In this document: positions 1 to 13,145 of the stretch, piece after piece
Layout of the letters: the number at the start of each line of letters is the position of its first letter
Numbering within the stretch: the first letter of the stretch is position 1
Translations under genes and position numbers: made by a program
Assembly: GCF_024763615.1 (NCBI RefSeq)
Contig: NC_077222.1
Location: 45,446,001 to 45,510,000 of the forward strand
Origin: Phlebotomus papatasi
Lineage: Eukaryota; Arthropoda; Insecta; Diptera; Psychodidae
Reading direction: 5' to 3'
Length of the DNA stretch: 64,000 nucleotides
Notes under the pieces: generated by a model
Database searches by the model: none
What the model saw: only the letters and a program-made list of their open reading frames with translations
Told to the model about the DNA's origin: nothing

Positions 1-1322
1 GGATCCAGAAATAGCCACAGGGACCCCAAATAAATAAATTATGAGGAATACACCAAAAGTTGTGATTTGTGACTCATACATTTTTGTGTCCATTTGCCAT
101 CCTAACCACTGACATTTTCCTAGTAGCATTTTCGGGTCATGGAAAATTATGCAAATGAGTGAGGAAATGTGTCCAGTCCTGAGATATTTTTTTTAACGGG
201 CTTATTGTAATCTTTCATGACCTGCGAGTGACAGTGAAACTGGCCAAATGGAACATTTGTGTTTGATCATTCTCTTTTCGACACTTTCTCTATTCCAGAG
301 AAAGTTTTTAGCCATAGAAAAATACAAATAGAACTGAAAAACAAATGCCAATAAAAACTCACTCAACAGCTCAAAAATGGCACCAAATTGAAATTCAATA
401 TAGAGATATGGAGGTTCAGGAGATGGAGGCAGAGAAAAAATGAAGATACATATACAGACAAATGAAGAGCAAAGAAGCTGTACAATCTATGGAGAAAGCT
501 CACCAGGCGAATATAATCCATCCGCCTGAGGGTGGCAAAAGCTCTGTTGGAGGTGGAAAAACCTTTCAAGTTCTTCAACACGTAGCCCCAAAGTCCGTGT
601 GTCGACTACAAATGTACAACATGGTAAGGTTTGGGGGTTTAGTATGTAGCACATCTCTATGTATGGATGTATGCACCCTCCGAGAATGACTTCTGTCCGC
701 CCTGACAGTTTCGGGGCTCTTGGTACATGGTTTATAAGAAAAAATTGGGTTTCAGAGATGGTCGACATAGCCAGCAGGTGTGGGTTAGGATATATGGTAG
801 ATAGAAAGATAGCCCCTTACCGATAAAATTTTATGATTTTCCACACTGAGAAAAGAACCCTCAGAATATGTGTGATATGTCTGCATATTTAGAGCCATAC
901 GCACATTTTACCTGTTTTGAGAATCACACACTCCTCCAAAAAGCCCTACTATGGAGATGAATAAACATTCCTCATAAGAGCTTTCACGCAAACACACCCT
1001 GAGAGAAGCGTTCTTCCGTGGAGAAATAAAAAAAGCCACTTCTTCATCTTGTGTCTTCCACTTAAAAACACATAACAATACATTTAGCGTGTGTTTTTAA
1101 TGATCCTTGTTACATCCGGCATCATCACACCTTCCTGAATACCATAAAGTTATATAAGAAGTCTATGTTAGAATTCCGGGTAGACTTTAAAAATTTTTAC
1201 GCAATCCTATGTTATACTTAAGATTGTAGTACTTTTACAAAATTCAACTGTTGAACATGTTAATAAAAGTTGTAGAATTGAAGGTGCATATATTTAAAAT
1301 AAGAACAATAAAACTGATCAGC
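1..1322. other. AT-rich DNA with no assigned gene
   Basis: This stretch begins exactly at a BamHI site. Most of it is AT-rich and without repeats I recognise. Positions 380-780 are noticeably richer in G+C and hold short overlapping frames on both strands, none of which resembles a known protein. Confidence 0.5.
462..623 (+). other. candidate short coding exon, unrecognised
   Basis: An ATG at 462 opens 54 codons that end exactly at a consensus-like splice donor (ATG followed by GTAAGG at 624). The predicted peptide is basic and contains a glycine-rich segment (VGGGKT), but I recognise no family. Neither partner exons nor a promoter can be identified. An AT-rich genome yields many such frames by chance, so this is only a candidate. 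Confidence 0.13.
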
Positions 1323-1326
1323 TTAA

Positions 1327-1466
1327 CCTTTTAAGGACGATTGGGTTACCGGTAACCCAAAAATGAAATTTGTCCTATGGCTGGCTCAAGTGATGCTTTG
1401 CTCTTAAAAGTCAGAAGAAATGATTTTTTCCGACCTATAATTTTTGCCCCTCTTGTACTTAAAGGG
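1327..1466. mobile_element. candidate piggyBac-like miniature element
   Basis: A 140-bp segment has imperfect inverted ends, cctttTaaggacga on the left and a diverged complement ending in cttaaaggg on the right. It is flanked by TTAA at 1323 and TCAA at 1467. TTAA targets and CCCTTT-type ends are typical of piggyBac-related elements. The right flank is off by one base, so the assignment is tentative. Similar ends occur near 34011 and 58140. Confidence 0.35.
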
Positions 1467-1534
1467 TCAAGTTCATCGAAAATTTAATGCAAGTAAACTA
1501 AGTATAATCATTATTATTATTAAACTAAGAATAC

Positions 1535-1580
1535 AAAATTCGATTTGGAGCTAAACTTGAACGATGTAATACAGAAAGCT
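1535..1580 (+). repeat. degraded fragment of repeat family Y
   Basis: The words aaattcgatttggagct and nearby bases match the subterminal part of the Y repeats found at 46.6, 48.5 and 62.7 kb with several substitutions. This looks like an old relic rather than a recent copy. Confidence 0.3.
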
Positions 1581-1779
1581 TTAGACAAAAAAAAAATAAT
1601 GCTTAACCCGTTGAACCGATGTATTTTGAATTTAGAGAATTTGCGGAATATACATGAATTTTCTCCCTCATATAATAATCTTTATTCATTCATAGGGCTT
1701 AGAGCCCTCTTTTACAATTTGATGCATTACAATGATGCTAATCTTAATCAATCGCTGTGTGCGATGGATATACTTCGAC

Positions 1780-2146
1780 ACTGAATGATGTCCAAATCAA
1801 AGTCCTGTGGTGGGGCGGGCTGATCAACATGCCTTCCAAGCAGGACAGAAGATGCTCGATGACTGCAACTGAAGTAGTCAGAGCGATTGAAGAGCTCAAC
1901 CGGTTAGGGAGCTGATAATACGGCATTGATGGCTTGCACAAAGAATGACTGATGTGGCAGTGCTTCATGATAAATCCTATCAGTATGTGTGTTCTTGCTG
2001 GGAGTTCCACACTAGAGTTGTCCCCATCCAGACTCTCATTTTACATGTTTGGCACCGGGCGCGATTCGATCTCACTATTGATCGAATCAGGGATCTCTCG
2101 CGCCAAAGACCCAGCAGTCTTACCAACTGAGCCAATGAGATCCCCT
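1780..2146 (-). mobile_element. tRNA-derived SINE, minus strand
   Basis: Read on the minus strand, 2146 to 2051 looks like a tRNA-derived SINE head. It has an A-box-like stretch (tggctcagttggtaaga), a long extra arm, and a B-box-like stretch (gatcgaatcgc). The same head, diverged, is found on the plus strand at 57544. The body towards 1780 is less certain, and I cannot place its 3' end. It cannot form a normal acceptor stem, so it is not a tRNA gene. Confidence 0.5.
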
Positions 2147-2459
2147 CATATCTTTCAAACTTCCCATATCTTCGCTTTTTAGAAGATTTCAAAAAATTAT
2201 GTCACACTGTGTGTACCCGTATAATTGCTCATCATCGGACCTAGAAGTCTAGGAGTTAGAGATTTTGAATTGGGACCCTCGGGAGACCTTCCCAAAAGTC
2301 GTCTTGAGGACCAATAGGATTACCTTCCCCTTTTCCTGCTCGAACTCCACAGAGAGAGCAGTATGTATAATCCCTCGATTATGAGTTATGTTTTGAGTTA
2401 TGCGTCCCTCCGTCCGACCGTAACCACGCATAGGGGCCAACCAGTTAGAGATAGAGACT

Positions 2460-4180
2460 TAGGCACTTCGGGGTATATCCCATAAGTCGACCCTGGGACC
2501 ACTAATAAGCCCCTTATTTTCTTAAATCCTCTCCTTCTCCCAAAACCCACGTTTTTCTTGGGATTGCTCGATAACGCGTCGTGCGATTTTTTTATTTTTA
2601 GATATCGTCAGTTAAATCAGCATTTATCGTAACTTCATTTTTACAATTTTGGAATATATACATATTTAGAATCGGCGTAATTTTGTTCATTAAACGCACT
2701 TAAGAAAAAGAAACTTTTATAAGTCCATTAAAAATTATTTTAAACGAAAATTATATTAAGTGCCCTTAATTGTGAAAAATTTATCAGAATTTGTTGTAAC
2801 TTTCATTTTTGAGGAAGTTACGACAAATTTTCATACAAAATTTTCTCTAATCAGCATTTGCCGTAACTTCTTTTGCTCGTTTGCGTGGCTTGTAATTTGC
2901 AGCAAAATTTGTAATATTTCTGATTAAAACGTTCACAAAGTCTTCCAAATATCCAAAGACAGTGCGAATAATCCAATATTAAATAATTTTAATTTAACAT
3001 TTGTGAGAAAAGAGTTAAAAAATAAATCCCTGCCCATCTGTCATTAATTCAAAACAAAATAAACGACACGGCGCTCAATATTATTCAATAAAATTTATGA
3101 AATAAAAACTTTCAGGGACAGGGATAAGAGTTTAATTGATAAATTTAGTCAAATAAAGGCGCTTATTATTACTAGAGTCATTGAAATTGATATAATGCAT
3201 TTTTGAAAATTGTCGTAACTTCCAAGATTTCCATACATTGGAAGTTATGGCTTTATAAACGATGGAAGTTACGATAAAATCTTATTGTGTTTCATTAAAC
3301 ATATCTCTATATCTCAGCTTTCAAATAATTTTATAAAGATTTCCTCGAGTTTACTTACAGTTTATTATTACTTACAGTTTATTAGTGCAACTTTTATTAT
3401 TTTGAATCAAAAGTATCACATTCGGGGGTCATTTTTAAGAAAAATAATGCTGAACTGAAAATTTTTTCTCCTGAAAAGTTATCAAAAGGAAGTTACGACA
3501 AATGTTGATTTAACTGACGATATATTTCAGAGACTACCTAAGCGGACATTTTGTCCATATACGAAAATACCGTCAAGCTTGGGCTCGTTGGAAGAACCTT
3601 GGAATTTCTGTCAAACTTGAATCGATTCCAATTGTTTCTGAATAACCGGTAATGAACCAGTTCATAGCCGATAACTTATTTTTATCTGAAATTCAATTAC
3701 ATTTCTAAGGGTATTTTGGGCGATGTTTTGAATGATATTTATAAATCAGTTCAAATCGGTTGTGAACCGGTAAGCTTGAAAAGAAATTGCCCAGTGGGAA
3801 AAAGTTCGAGAAAACCTTGAACTAATGAACCCTGCTCTTTCCAGTGAATTCTACGGTGATCCAAAGTCTTCAAAATGGCTTTAAAGACTTTGTTTTTCTA
3901 CTGAATGGCATCATGTCTGGGTTTATTGGAGAGGTCACTGGTTCATTGCAGATGTTAAGTCTGAATCGCTTTCGATCGGTCAAGAACAAGTAATAAACCG
4001 ATTTCGAAGCGATAAGTAATTTCTATACGAAATTTAATTGTAGTACTTTTAAGTTATTTTAGTCAAATTTTGAGGTGATTTATAAAATGTTTTAAATTCG
4101 GTCATTAACCGGTAATTCTTAAAAAAGAAGAAAACGGCCCAGCGCAAAACAACTTTGAAAAAGACTCGGTATTTTGAACA
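2460..4180. repeat. interspersed repeat X, copy 1, split by an insertion
   Basis: The two flanks, 2460-2604 and 3521-4180, match the reverse complement of the repeat at 35.1-36.0 kb. Shared words include ataacgcgtcg, a T-rich stretch, and cggacattttg. The right part carries repeated phrases such as aaatcggtt and gaaccggt that mark this family throughout the window. No coding capacity is seen. A separate 916-bp inverted-repeat element sits inside it. Confidence 0.6.
2605..3520. mobile_element. 916-bp non-autonomous element with ~35-bp inverted ends
   Basis: The left end, tcgtcagttaaatcagcatt, is repeated in inverted form at the right end with about three mismatches over roughly 35 bp, and both ends continue into tcgtaacttc. 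Both ends abut TA, which fits a TA target duplication as in mariner-type elements, although the short palindrome at the junction leaves alternatives. The word gaagttacgacaaa and its relatives recur inside. There is no open frame, so it is a non-autonomous element lying within repeat X. Confidence 0.6.
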
Positions 4181-6430
4181 TTATCTTGTTACTCACAAAT
4201 TGGAATTCAAAAGAATGTTTTAAATACATGTTTTGTGAAACTACTTTTGGATTATAGGAACTAAAAGTCACGAGTTTGAGCATTTTGATTTTTTTTAAAT
4301 TTCAAATTAACTTTTCAACTTTTACGTTATTTTATATTGTATTGTAAATTGCTTTGACTTGAAAAAAGATCCAAGTAGAGTAGAAGAAACCATGGAATAG
4401 TGTAATCACCAATGCCATTCCCTATTAAATACCACCTCTAATAAATTAAATTAAAGTTTTTAATTAAGGTGTTTCAGAAGTACAAAATAATTATCAAATG
4501 CTTTGATATTGCAGTTTTTCAGTTCCAAAAAATAGAAAACAACAAAAATTTATTACCTATGCGAAATTTTTCATTTTGTGACTATAATATAGGAGGATGA
4601 AATCCTATAAACTTTATACATCATTTTAAAATTCTTTTACAGTCCAAGAAAATAGAGAATATTACCTATCATATGAAAATCTGAAAGCAGAATAATAAAA
4701 TACTATATTAGGAATTTTCATTCATTTTGAATTCTTGGCGTAATACTGTATGTGTGCGTATTAGATGATTTTATCAGGCTCCTAAATCGAATAATTTACT
4801 CAAAATTGTTTAAGAATGTAAAAGCATGAATTACAAAAGTAAGGTTACTTTGGTGATAGTAAAATATTCTAACTTTTTTAAGAAAAGAATTTTATATTTT
4901 GCAATACATTAATCATAATTTTGCACACGTTTTTTTAAACCAAATTAAAATAAACTGTAAACTGGTAAATCTTACTTATTTTATTTTAGGCATCTTTACA
5001 AAAAAAAGTACATTTGTACTAAATGATCCTTAATTTTGACAGTAAACTATCGATCGTGCTTAAAAGAAATAACAACTTGTCTTTTAATATTTTAAATAAA
5101 AAAATATTCTTCTGGATTGAGAAAACTCGGCCAAACGACCATTTAATATTGATTTTATATAGAGGTAAATTTTCCACTTTTCCACTCCTTATAAGTCTTT
5201 TCCACGCTGGCAGTTCGGAAAAACAGAATCAAATGTAACTTACATGTGGATAATGTTGGGAGGAAAAACGTGCATTATTAACTTCGTGAATAAATCAATA
5301 GCTAACGTGAGGGCTGCGTGAGTGAAAAAAAAAACTTTCTATCTCTTCTTGAACAAGATTTTTTTTCGAGAGGAAAGTCAGAAATATATTTGCAGCTTTT
5401 TCAATTATTTCTACGGGTATTGTGCTTGTGCAGTTTTGTGGAAGAAATCAAATTGTTTGAGAGTCTTGGATGAAGAATGGGAGCTTTTCCAGGAGGAAGT
5501 GTAGTATTTTTCTAGGCCAGGAAGTTTGTGTGGGTATTTTTGGGGCACTGCAGGAGATGTGGTACTCTCGAGTAAGATTATGGCTTTGGTGAAAACACAA
5601 AGAAAATGGAACAAAAAGCGTATTGTTGAGCACGGAACTTTCTACTGTTAGCAACATTATTCAGACTTTACTTTCTATGGTTGAACAAAAAAAATTATAG
5701 AGTCAAATAAAATTTGAATGTTCTCACCCTAAGTACTCCCTAAGCTCATCTTGTGGAGAGCTTTCACCATACTTGGAATGGTCTTTGAATTTTTCACGAC
5801 CTGATTGTAGGCTTGTCTCGGAAATACTCTGCCCTAAGCTCCCCATAATTCTGAGAGATTGTTGTAGAAAAGAAAGTTATCTCTCCATGACCATTTGACC
5901 ATCCCAATGAAACTTAACAGAAGAGGCTATACGCGCACTAATGCTTTTGCACATTAATATTATTGATTTAAACACTATGGTTAACATAGTATTTGAGATT
6001 CTTCACTCACACTTATATTACATCTAACATAATACTTGAACCTTTGTGTATGTAGATTAAAACAATGAAATAGAATAACATTTGGTATTTATCCTTTTAA
6101 TAGAGAATGATAATAACGGCAGATTTAGTCTTCTGGGCAATCCCCAAATGCATAGCAAGTATATCTACGTAACTGCATACATGTCCGATGCAAGGAGCAA
6201 TACAATATTGGACAACGAAGTCATAGAATTTGATTTTCTCTTGCCATCTGCAGAATGTCTTGTTTTTCAATATAAAATATGATTTGCATATGATGAACAT
6301 TTCGTATAAGATACAATATATTTAAACCACAAAACTTTTGTCTTCCTTTTTCTATAAAATATACAATACGGAGGTGATCCTTAGATGAAGATGAATTATA
6401 AAAAATACTGTTTTATATGTTTTTTCTAAT
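4181..6430. other. AT-rich DNA, nothing recognised
   Basis: Apart from short poly-A and poly-T runs I see no repeats, RNA genes or credible coding frames here. Confidence 0.5.
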
Positions 6431-6492
6431 GGCCTCTACATACAAGAGAAATTTATATTAATGTTTGACAGTTTTTCTACACAAGTGTAGGC
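6431..6492. repeat. short imperfect hairpin, relic of a miniature element
   Basis: The stretch starts ggcctctacata and ends with a diverged complement (agtgtaggc). The same outer words begin the hairpin elements at 50420 and 52950, so it is probably a worn member of that group. Confidence 0.3.
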
Positions 6493-6507
6493 AATTAGCT
6501 TCGATAT

Positions 6508-6736
6508 GGTCCCGGTCAAAATCCCGAAAGCCAAAATCCCGAAAGTCAAAATCCCGAACGTCAAAATCCCGAAAGGGATGAAATTATGTGGATGAAGTTT
6601 GGAATAATTTCCCAAGACACAGAAAACTTCCCTTTGCCTCTAACAAGCGCGGGTGCAATCGTGGGAATAGATGACACTTCTAAGATTCGGGATTTTGGCT
6701 CTCGGGATTTTGGCTTTCGGGATTTTGGCTGCCACC
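6508..6736. mobile_element. foldback element with iterated ends, copy 1
   Basis: Both ends are built from a tandem 15-18-bp unit (caaaatcccgaaag). It runs forward on the left and as its complement, tttcgggattttgg, on the right, around a core of about 120 bp. The left end is ggtcccggtcaaaat and the right end is the complement of ggtggcagcc. The copy at 39009-39338 shares the core in the same orientation but has the two end types exchanged. No clear target duplication is seen, and the long frames across it are artefacts of the repeat. Confidence 0.65.
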
Positions 6737-9700
6737 GCTTAAAAACAATGTAATATCTGTAAAAAATCTTAATTTCTGTAATAAATGTAATGATATTAAA
6801 GCGTGTATACGATAAATTTTGGCCATTGAAAAATGGCTTTCACTTGTTAACCACAGTATAATGAAAAACCAAATGTATTTTCGAAAAGACAATTTTATTG
6901 GGATTTTTATAGGATTTAATTTTTTTTTGATTTCAGAATTTAAATCAGGAAAGAGGATGGAGGTCAATTTTAACAAATTCGACGGGATGTCGAATTTTCA
7001 GTCCGCCATTTTGAGCAAAAAATTTGCATGACTTTCCGCGAAGCGAAAAAAGAACAACAAATTGTATTTCTATCTCTGTCGGGATATTTTTTCCAAGTCA
7101 TTGAAGGACTAAGGTAACTAAAAAACCATTCCCGACAGCAATTCGAATATCAATTGCCCAGAAATAAATCATCTAAAATCACTCAACTTGCGTATGATGT
7201 ATAATACCATGGTAAGGAATGAGTTAATTCCCTTCATTAAGAACTTAGCAAACCCATCTCCACAGTCTCAGAGGGATTTGTTCCACTTTCTCTCGAAATT
7301 ATGCAAGTTTTCAGATATCTGACTCTTTCTTCCTTAGATTTGTCTTTAACATTCCCCAGTAGTTCTCAATCTTCCGGAATGTAAAGTGGGTTACACATGT
7401 TTCCCACAGCCATGGAATTCTTTGAAAAGATGATCGTTGAATTTTCGCGACCTTGTTTTAGCAATCTGACGGTGTTTGTCGGTCCAATGGAGAGCAGCCT
7501 AAGCTTTGTAGGTTATCAAACCATTCCTCCTCTTTATTTTATGGACCAAGCTCTAAGGTATTCCTATCTGATTATGATCCTGATTTGATATGATGAAGAT
7601 TAAGTTGCTTCTCGAAAAGCTCAAGAACTCTTTTTATCCATTCTTATTGTCCTGAATCGCAGGCTTTCGGCTTTTTCCTCCTGGCTTCCGAGCAACTGTC
7701 TTAAGTCCCTTGATTCGAATTATATTCTACCGGACGGTGGAACGACACACTTCCCGGTCAATTCCGCGATTTCAGCATAACGCGCAATTCGATTTTTGAG
7801 ATTATTGTTGACTTTTAATCTTTGCATGCTCTCCATCTTTTTGCAATTAGGGGAGACTGGGGCAAAATTTGTCAAGTTAAAAGATTTCTATTTAGCATAT
7901 TCTTATATAGGAAATTTACCGCTCTACAACTTGTCGAAGTTATTTTCCTCAAATTCAAAGGGAAATGCTCTTTCCGAACCATTTTCCAAAAGATGATTTT
8001 GTGGAAATTCTCAAAACAGCTGGGGTAAATTTTGTCAGACGTGGGGAACAGTTTCCGCAATCCAATTTTTTTTAACTTCTCACCATCCTATCTGCATTTT
8101 TTATGGCGAACTAATTAACCCAAACCATCCCCATCCCTTCCATCTTCTTCAAAAACGTGATTTTTTAACTAATCTCAAAATTGGGTTTCGTTAATTTTCG
8201 GATATGTTTTGTCCAGTTAGTCTACCTGTACATTTCGACATCGACACCTTTCACTCCTTTCACCGGAAAAATCACTGTGATGCGTTATTCCAGGGCAAGA
8301 GTCAATCACCCTGGCAGTTTTTCAATCGATTTGGTAATATTTGGATTTTTTTTTTTTTGAAAAGTCATGAAAATTCAAACCAAACTGCATCGGCCACAAT
8401 CAGCAATGAATCGGGAAAGTAACGGTTACAGACCGGTTCACTTCACTTCTGGTTGTCGACCTTAAGGATATTTAAGGTAAGTTAAAGTAGGAGTTAGGTC
8501 AATTTTTCTGTTCTTCAAATTATTTTCCCTAGCCAACGTTTAGATCCTGGATGGGACCTTCTTTAGGGTATTAAAAATCTAGGAAAACATATCAAACAAT
8601 TATTGGAAGCACTGCCTTTCACAAATTGATCTTTTCACACTCCTTCATCCATCACCAGTGAAAGACTCCACTGATCTTTTCAGGAAAAATGATTTTAATT
8701 TTTACAGTACTTGGACTATGTCAACCATTTTTTAGTTTCCCCTAATAATAAAATGAGATAAAAAGTGAAAATAAGTCAGTGATGAACCAAGATAAACTTA
8801 CAGTATCCGAGCTTGGTACCTAATTTTGACATGGAATGACAAAAAGTAAAGATTTTCCATCTTATAATTTTATAATTTTTATAAACACTAAGTAACATCA
8901 AACCACTGAGTAAGTAATAATTAAATTCGAAAATGAAAGGAAGCAGACCTTAGTCCCTCAATTTATCCCTCAAATTTATTTCCTCAAAACAAAACATTAG
9001 TTGAGGAACATCTTTTTTAAAAGAAATCCTCTATGAATTGATGGAGTGTCTTTGTGAGAGAAGAGTTAACAAAGCAATTTAACTTGCAAATCCCCAACTG
9101 AAAAGTTTTAGGAAACTAAAAACAAGAGTTTATTCTTGAGTGATTTTCATTTTTCACTAAATCTAAAACTTTTCTTTGGATATTTTGCAACTATAACACC
9201 AAATTGTATGTCAAACGACCGTAAAAGACAATAGATGACTTTTATTGGGCGATGATATGAGAAATTCCACGCTTTTACAACAAAAATATATTAGTACTAA
9301 CTAAAATGTATTCAAGGGTTGAATGAAACTCGAAAGCACGCCATTACCCCCTTAGACAGCCATTATTTATGATAATCCATAAATAACATTTCCATGGTAA
9401 ACTAATATTGTGCGAAAGAAATAAGATCTTTTCACACTTTTATCTCTTCGAAGTTGTTGTTGGCGGAGAATGCACTTTACTCCGAATTTCTTTAAGACAT
9501 CAGAAAACTTTGCAAACTTGCACCAGATCTTCCATCATTGCTCAGTGCAGTGATAATATATAGCTAGCTGTCGAATTGAGTAGTGGTTTAATAAGGAAGA
9601 AAACAACAGTTTGGTGTCCGACACGCTCTTCTGCACCTTCGTGACTTAGAACAATTTGTCGAATTCTTTTATTCTTTATTTCTGCTACATTTACCTCCCT

Positions 9701-10554
9701 ACCAAACCATTTCAGTCTGCTGAAACTTTTTCCGTGACTCAGCACGAACCTTAATTCTGCGATGAAGTGACATTAATACTATTGAATTCTGCTTTTGACC
9801 CCAATTCTGACACTCTCTATCTCTTGTCGCGGAAGCAACCCCTTCATGATAATTGACGCCCAATTGGCATCCTTTCACATGGACACGTGAAAATTGTCGC
9901 GAAAGAAACAAAAATGTCAAACGGAGAAGAGATAATACGTGATCTGAATTTGAATATCATTCCATTATTGAAGAAATTTATAGTGGATAAGCTTTTAGAA
10001 AAAGTAATTAACCTTAATCAATATAATTCTATCGTATCCAATCGAATGAATTTTGCAATTAGAAAGCGAAGCACATTCTTTCTTTTCAACGGTGTGAATT
10101 ATATAGTGGAAAGTCTTGCACTTTTACTGATTTGAGGTAAAAACTTGCAGGGATTACGTATTTTATTACTCGAAGGAGTATTGATCGTCAATCAAACCAA
10201 AATGAGATTCTTTGCAATCTCACGTTCAGTGCTCCAACATGAAATCCGAAGTACCACTTTTGATTATTAATATTGAAAGCCAAAAAAATTGACTTCTCGT
10301 TTCGTCCTCATGATTGCTGACATGTTCAAATTTCGAAGTGTCTCGAATGCCAGTCTTTACTTTATTGCGAGGAAAAACAAAGAAAAATGATAATATCATA
10401 ATAATATCATAATCACTATGGTTAATTTTATTAACAGCTTAAATGTGATATTTCAAAACAATTTCCAAACTTGTGCGAAGATTTAGTTTGAAAATTCAAA
10501 ATTGAGTTTGAATTCATTGAAGACATTATTGGTGAATCAAACTACAGATCTATA
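6737..10554. other. AT-rich DNA without an assigned gene
   Basis: No credible coding region is seen. Around 7850-8040, the phrases gggagactggggcaaaattt and ctggggtaaattttgtcag resemble each other and suggest an old miniature element, but I cannot define ends. The remaining sequence looks unique. Confidence 0.45.
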
Positions 10555-10556
10555 TA

Positions 10557-10735
10557 GGGTAAAGTGGTACGTTGGACCGTGGTACAAGTTGGACAGGGCT
10601 TTTTTCTTGATAAATTTAGTACTTCTTTTTTATTTGTATATTTTTAATGCTTTAGTTTTATAATTTGGTTCCTTGTGCTTGAAAAAAATTTAGTACTGTA
10701 TTGTAACACTGTTTCCGACTTGTATCACATTACCC
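10557..10735. mobile_element. mariner-like miniature element, 179 bp
   Basis: Outer words gggtaaagtggtac and the complement of gtatcacattaccc are inverted repeats with about three mismatches. A TA dinucleotide flanks each side at 10555 and 10736. Size, ends and TA target fit a non-autonomous Tc1/mariner-type element. It is related in style to the elements at 36622 and 39453. Confidence 0.5.
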
Positions 10736-10737
10736 TA

Positions 10738-11255
10738 TTAGTAGAAAATATCTTAGAATGAAAAAGAAAGCCCAAAATGGGACAAAAATTATACTATTTT
10801 CATCCTACAAAATCGATACAATAGCTCTGCGGGAAAGTTTATACTTCCAGTAAGCGAACTTAGCAATAACAAACGTACTCTTCTCATTCACAGCTGGAGT
10901 TTGATTTTTCAATAGTGCCTTTTTGATAATAGGAAAATTAAACCGTCTTTTATCGAAATAGCATCAAAGCAGAACTCAGACCAATTTCGAATTTTCTAAC
11001 AAAATATTCGTACTAAATACTATGCTAAAGATGTTTTTAAAAATTTTATTCAGTGATCTTAAAGGATTATTATTGTTTTTAGTTGCTTTATTTTTCCTCA
11101 TGGCAACGTTGGAGGCGGACACATGTTAGCACTGGAGATATACTTCGAAATTCAAACAGAGAGTACTGAGAGTACAACCAACTACCACGCGAACGAAATG
11201 AGAAATAACAACAACTTTTCTGTGATTTTCAAAATAAATCTTCGAATGGATTTAT
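10738..11255. other. AT-rich DNA, nothing recognised
   Basis: No repeat or coding frame is supported here. Confidence 0.45.
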
Positions 11256-11627
11256 TCTTGGGTAAACTCGGCTGTTAGTGCTCAGATTATGTCAATTTTT
11301 GGATTTGCTCCCACAATTACTAATCTAAGCCCCCACAACATGCGATTAGTATGTTATAACATACCAATCAAATGCAGTAGGGGAAAGCGCTCATTTGCTT
11401 ATGCATACATTCGGACGACTCAAGCTTAAGCTTCGGACAACTCTTGGGTAAACTCGGCTGTTAGTGCTCAGATTATGTCAATTTTTGGATTTGCTCCCAC
11501 AATTACTAATCTAAGCCCCCACAACATGCGATTAGTATGTTATAACATACCAATCAAATGCAGTAGGGGAAAGCGCTCATTTGCTTATGCATACATTCGG
11601 ACGACTCAAGCTTAAGCTTCGGACAAC
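11256..11627. repeat. perfect 186-bp tandem duplication
   Basis: Positions 11256-11441 and 11442-11627 are identical base for base. Each unit starts tcttgggtaaactcgg and ends cttcggacaac. The second half of the unit carries the end of a miniature element also seen at 30147 (cggacgactcaagctt). Perfect identity implies a very recent duplication or an assembly artefact. Confidence 0.9.
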
Positions 11628-11755
11628 TCAATTTTCTTCTGTTACTAGTGGATTTGACACATGGCTCTTTTCTGGACATTTTAGACATTATATTAGATAT
11701 TAAAATATGATATAGTAGGTCAAATTAATTAAAAACGCATTTAAAAAATTGAGTT
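11566..11755 (+). mobile_element. partial miniature element related to 30147
   Basis: From ggggaaagcgctc onward the sequence follows the element at 30147-30362 with many changes. Shared words include cggacgactcaagctt and a run ending atattaaaatatgatat. The right inverted end is not found, so this copy is truncated or too diverged. Confidence 0.4.
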
Positions 11756-11812
11756 AAATCATTGATTGAATTTGACAAATCATTGAATTCAGTTAAATCA
11801 TTGATTGAATTT
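11752..11812. repeat. short tandem repeat, unit about 39 bp
   Basis: The phrase agttaaatcattgattgaa occurs at 11752 and again at 11791, giving about one and a half units of a 39-bp repeat. Confidence 0.6.
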
Positions 11813-12329
11813 CAAATTTTGATAGATTCAAAATTTGATAATTTTGAAAATTGCTGAATTCTAATTTTTCACAAGGGTAAAAATGAATAAATAATTTCTT
11901 ACCTAACTAATACAGTAATAAATTTTTATTTATATTTTCTCTGGTAAAGTCTTATTGTTTGATTTTTTGTGGTTTAGATAACGCAAAAACCCATTCTGAT
12001 TGATAAGTTTACGCATGGGAGGTGGGAAATGTGAAATACAAGATGAAAATAAATACAAAATATACAAATTTCTCAAATAAATTGACAATATAACAGACAG
12101 AGACAATTTAAATATATTGAGAACAGCGATTTCCCAGAGATTGTGACATTTGCTCCTCAATCAGAGTTTCTGGAGACATCAGTGACCACGGATGACATGA
12201 AAAACTTTGGATATCTCATGTGTAATTATTTTTTTTTAAATATAAGCTACAGAAGATAAGAAGAGGATGAGGTTCCAGAAAAATAGTGGAAATATTGCCA
12301 GTGAAAGTGACAATGGAGGACATTAAGTA
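11813..12329. other. AT-rich DNA, nothing recognised
   Basis: No feature is supported. Confidence 0.45.
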
Positions 12330-12620
12330 AAAAGAGATGGTAAAGCGTCCCAGATTTAAGGAATGCTCGAACTCACGAGTTAGAGCTCACCGTGAATTAG
12401 TTTTTCGCATGATCTTTTGGTGCTTACTGATTTTCTAGAAATCAGTTTGATTCATAAATCACCAAGGCATTTAAATATCAAAGAAATCGGTACTTAACCG
12501 ATTTATTATCGATGAAGACCGATGCAGCTGATTTCGAAATTACAATACTTTTCCAAAAAATCTAAATTTAACCAAATCGGTTGAAAAATGGGCCCTCCAA
12601 AATGATTAACATTTGACCTT
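12330..12620. repeat. interspersed repeat X, copy 2
   Basis: It begins with the family start (aaagcgtcccagattt, aatgctcgaactcacgag) and continues with accgatttattatcgatg, aaatcggttgaaaaatggg and similar phrases. It matches the copies at 15.05 and 35.1 kb. It is non-coding. Confidence 0.6.
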
Positions 12621-13143
12621 CAATAATTCAAAATGGCAAATTTGCCGGTTATAGGTATGATTGGACTAAATAAAAAATTGTAAACCGAAAAATTAACCAA
12701 TTAAATAACATGGTTAATTAAATAACATTTTGGCAGTATTAAAAAAAGATAGTTGTAAACACTTAATCCTTTCAAATAAATATTAGGCTTAAGAGAACGA
12801 GATCTTTATAAATTTATACAGATACTATAGCGATAGTTGTTCACTGAAGAAATGGATGACATAAATCCAAATATTGTAGACATAAAAATCAGTGTTTACT
12901 ACTGCCCCAGTTTCCACTACTCGCATATCTTATCACAATATGTTTTAATTTCAATTGTTTCAATATTGTCTATATATTATATTAAAACAATCTGTATTCA
13001 AAACATTAATAATATATGTACGGTCAACCAGATTTACAAAATCTTCTTGTCTATAACTTACTCCAACGTGGTCAGAACACCAGTGTTTTGCACTCGCGCA
13101 TATATCTTGTACTTAAAATTTTTTGAAATATTTGAATAATTTG
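12621..13143. other. AT-rich DNA without an assigned gene
   Basis: A 100-codon frame at 12837-13139 is rich in Ile, Tyr and Asn. That composition is expected of AT-rich non-coding DNA, and it resembles no protein I know. Confidence 0.45.
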
Positions 13144-13145
13144 TA

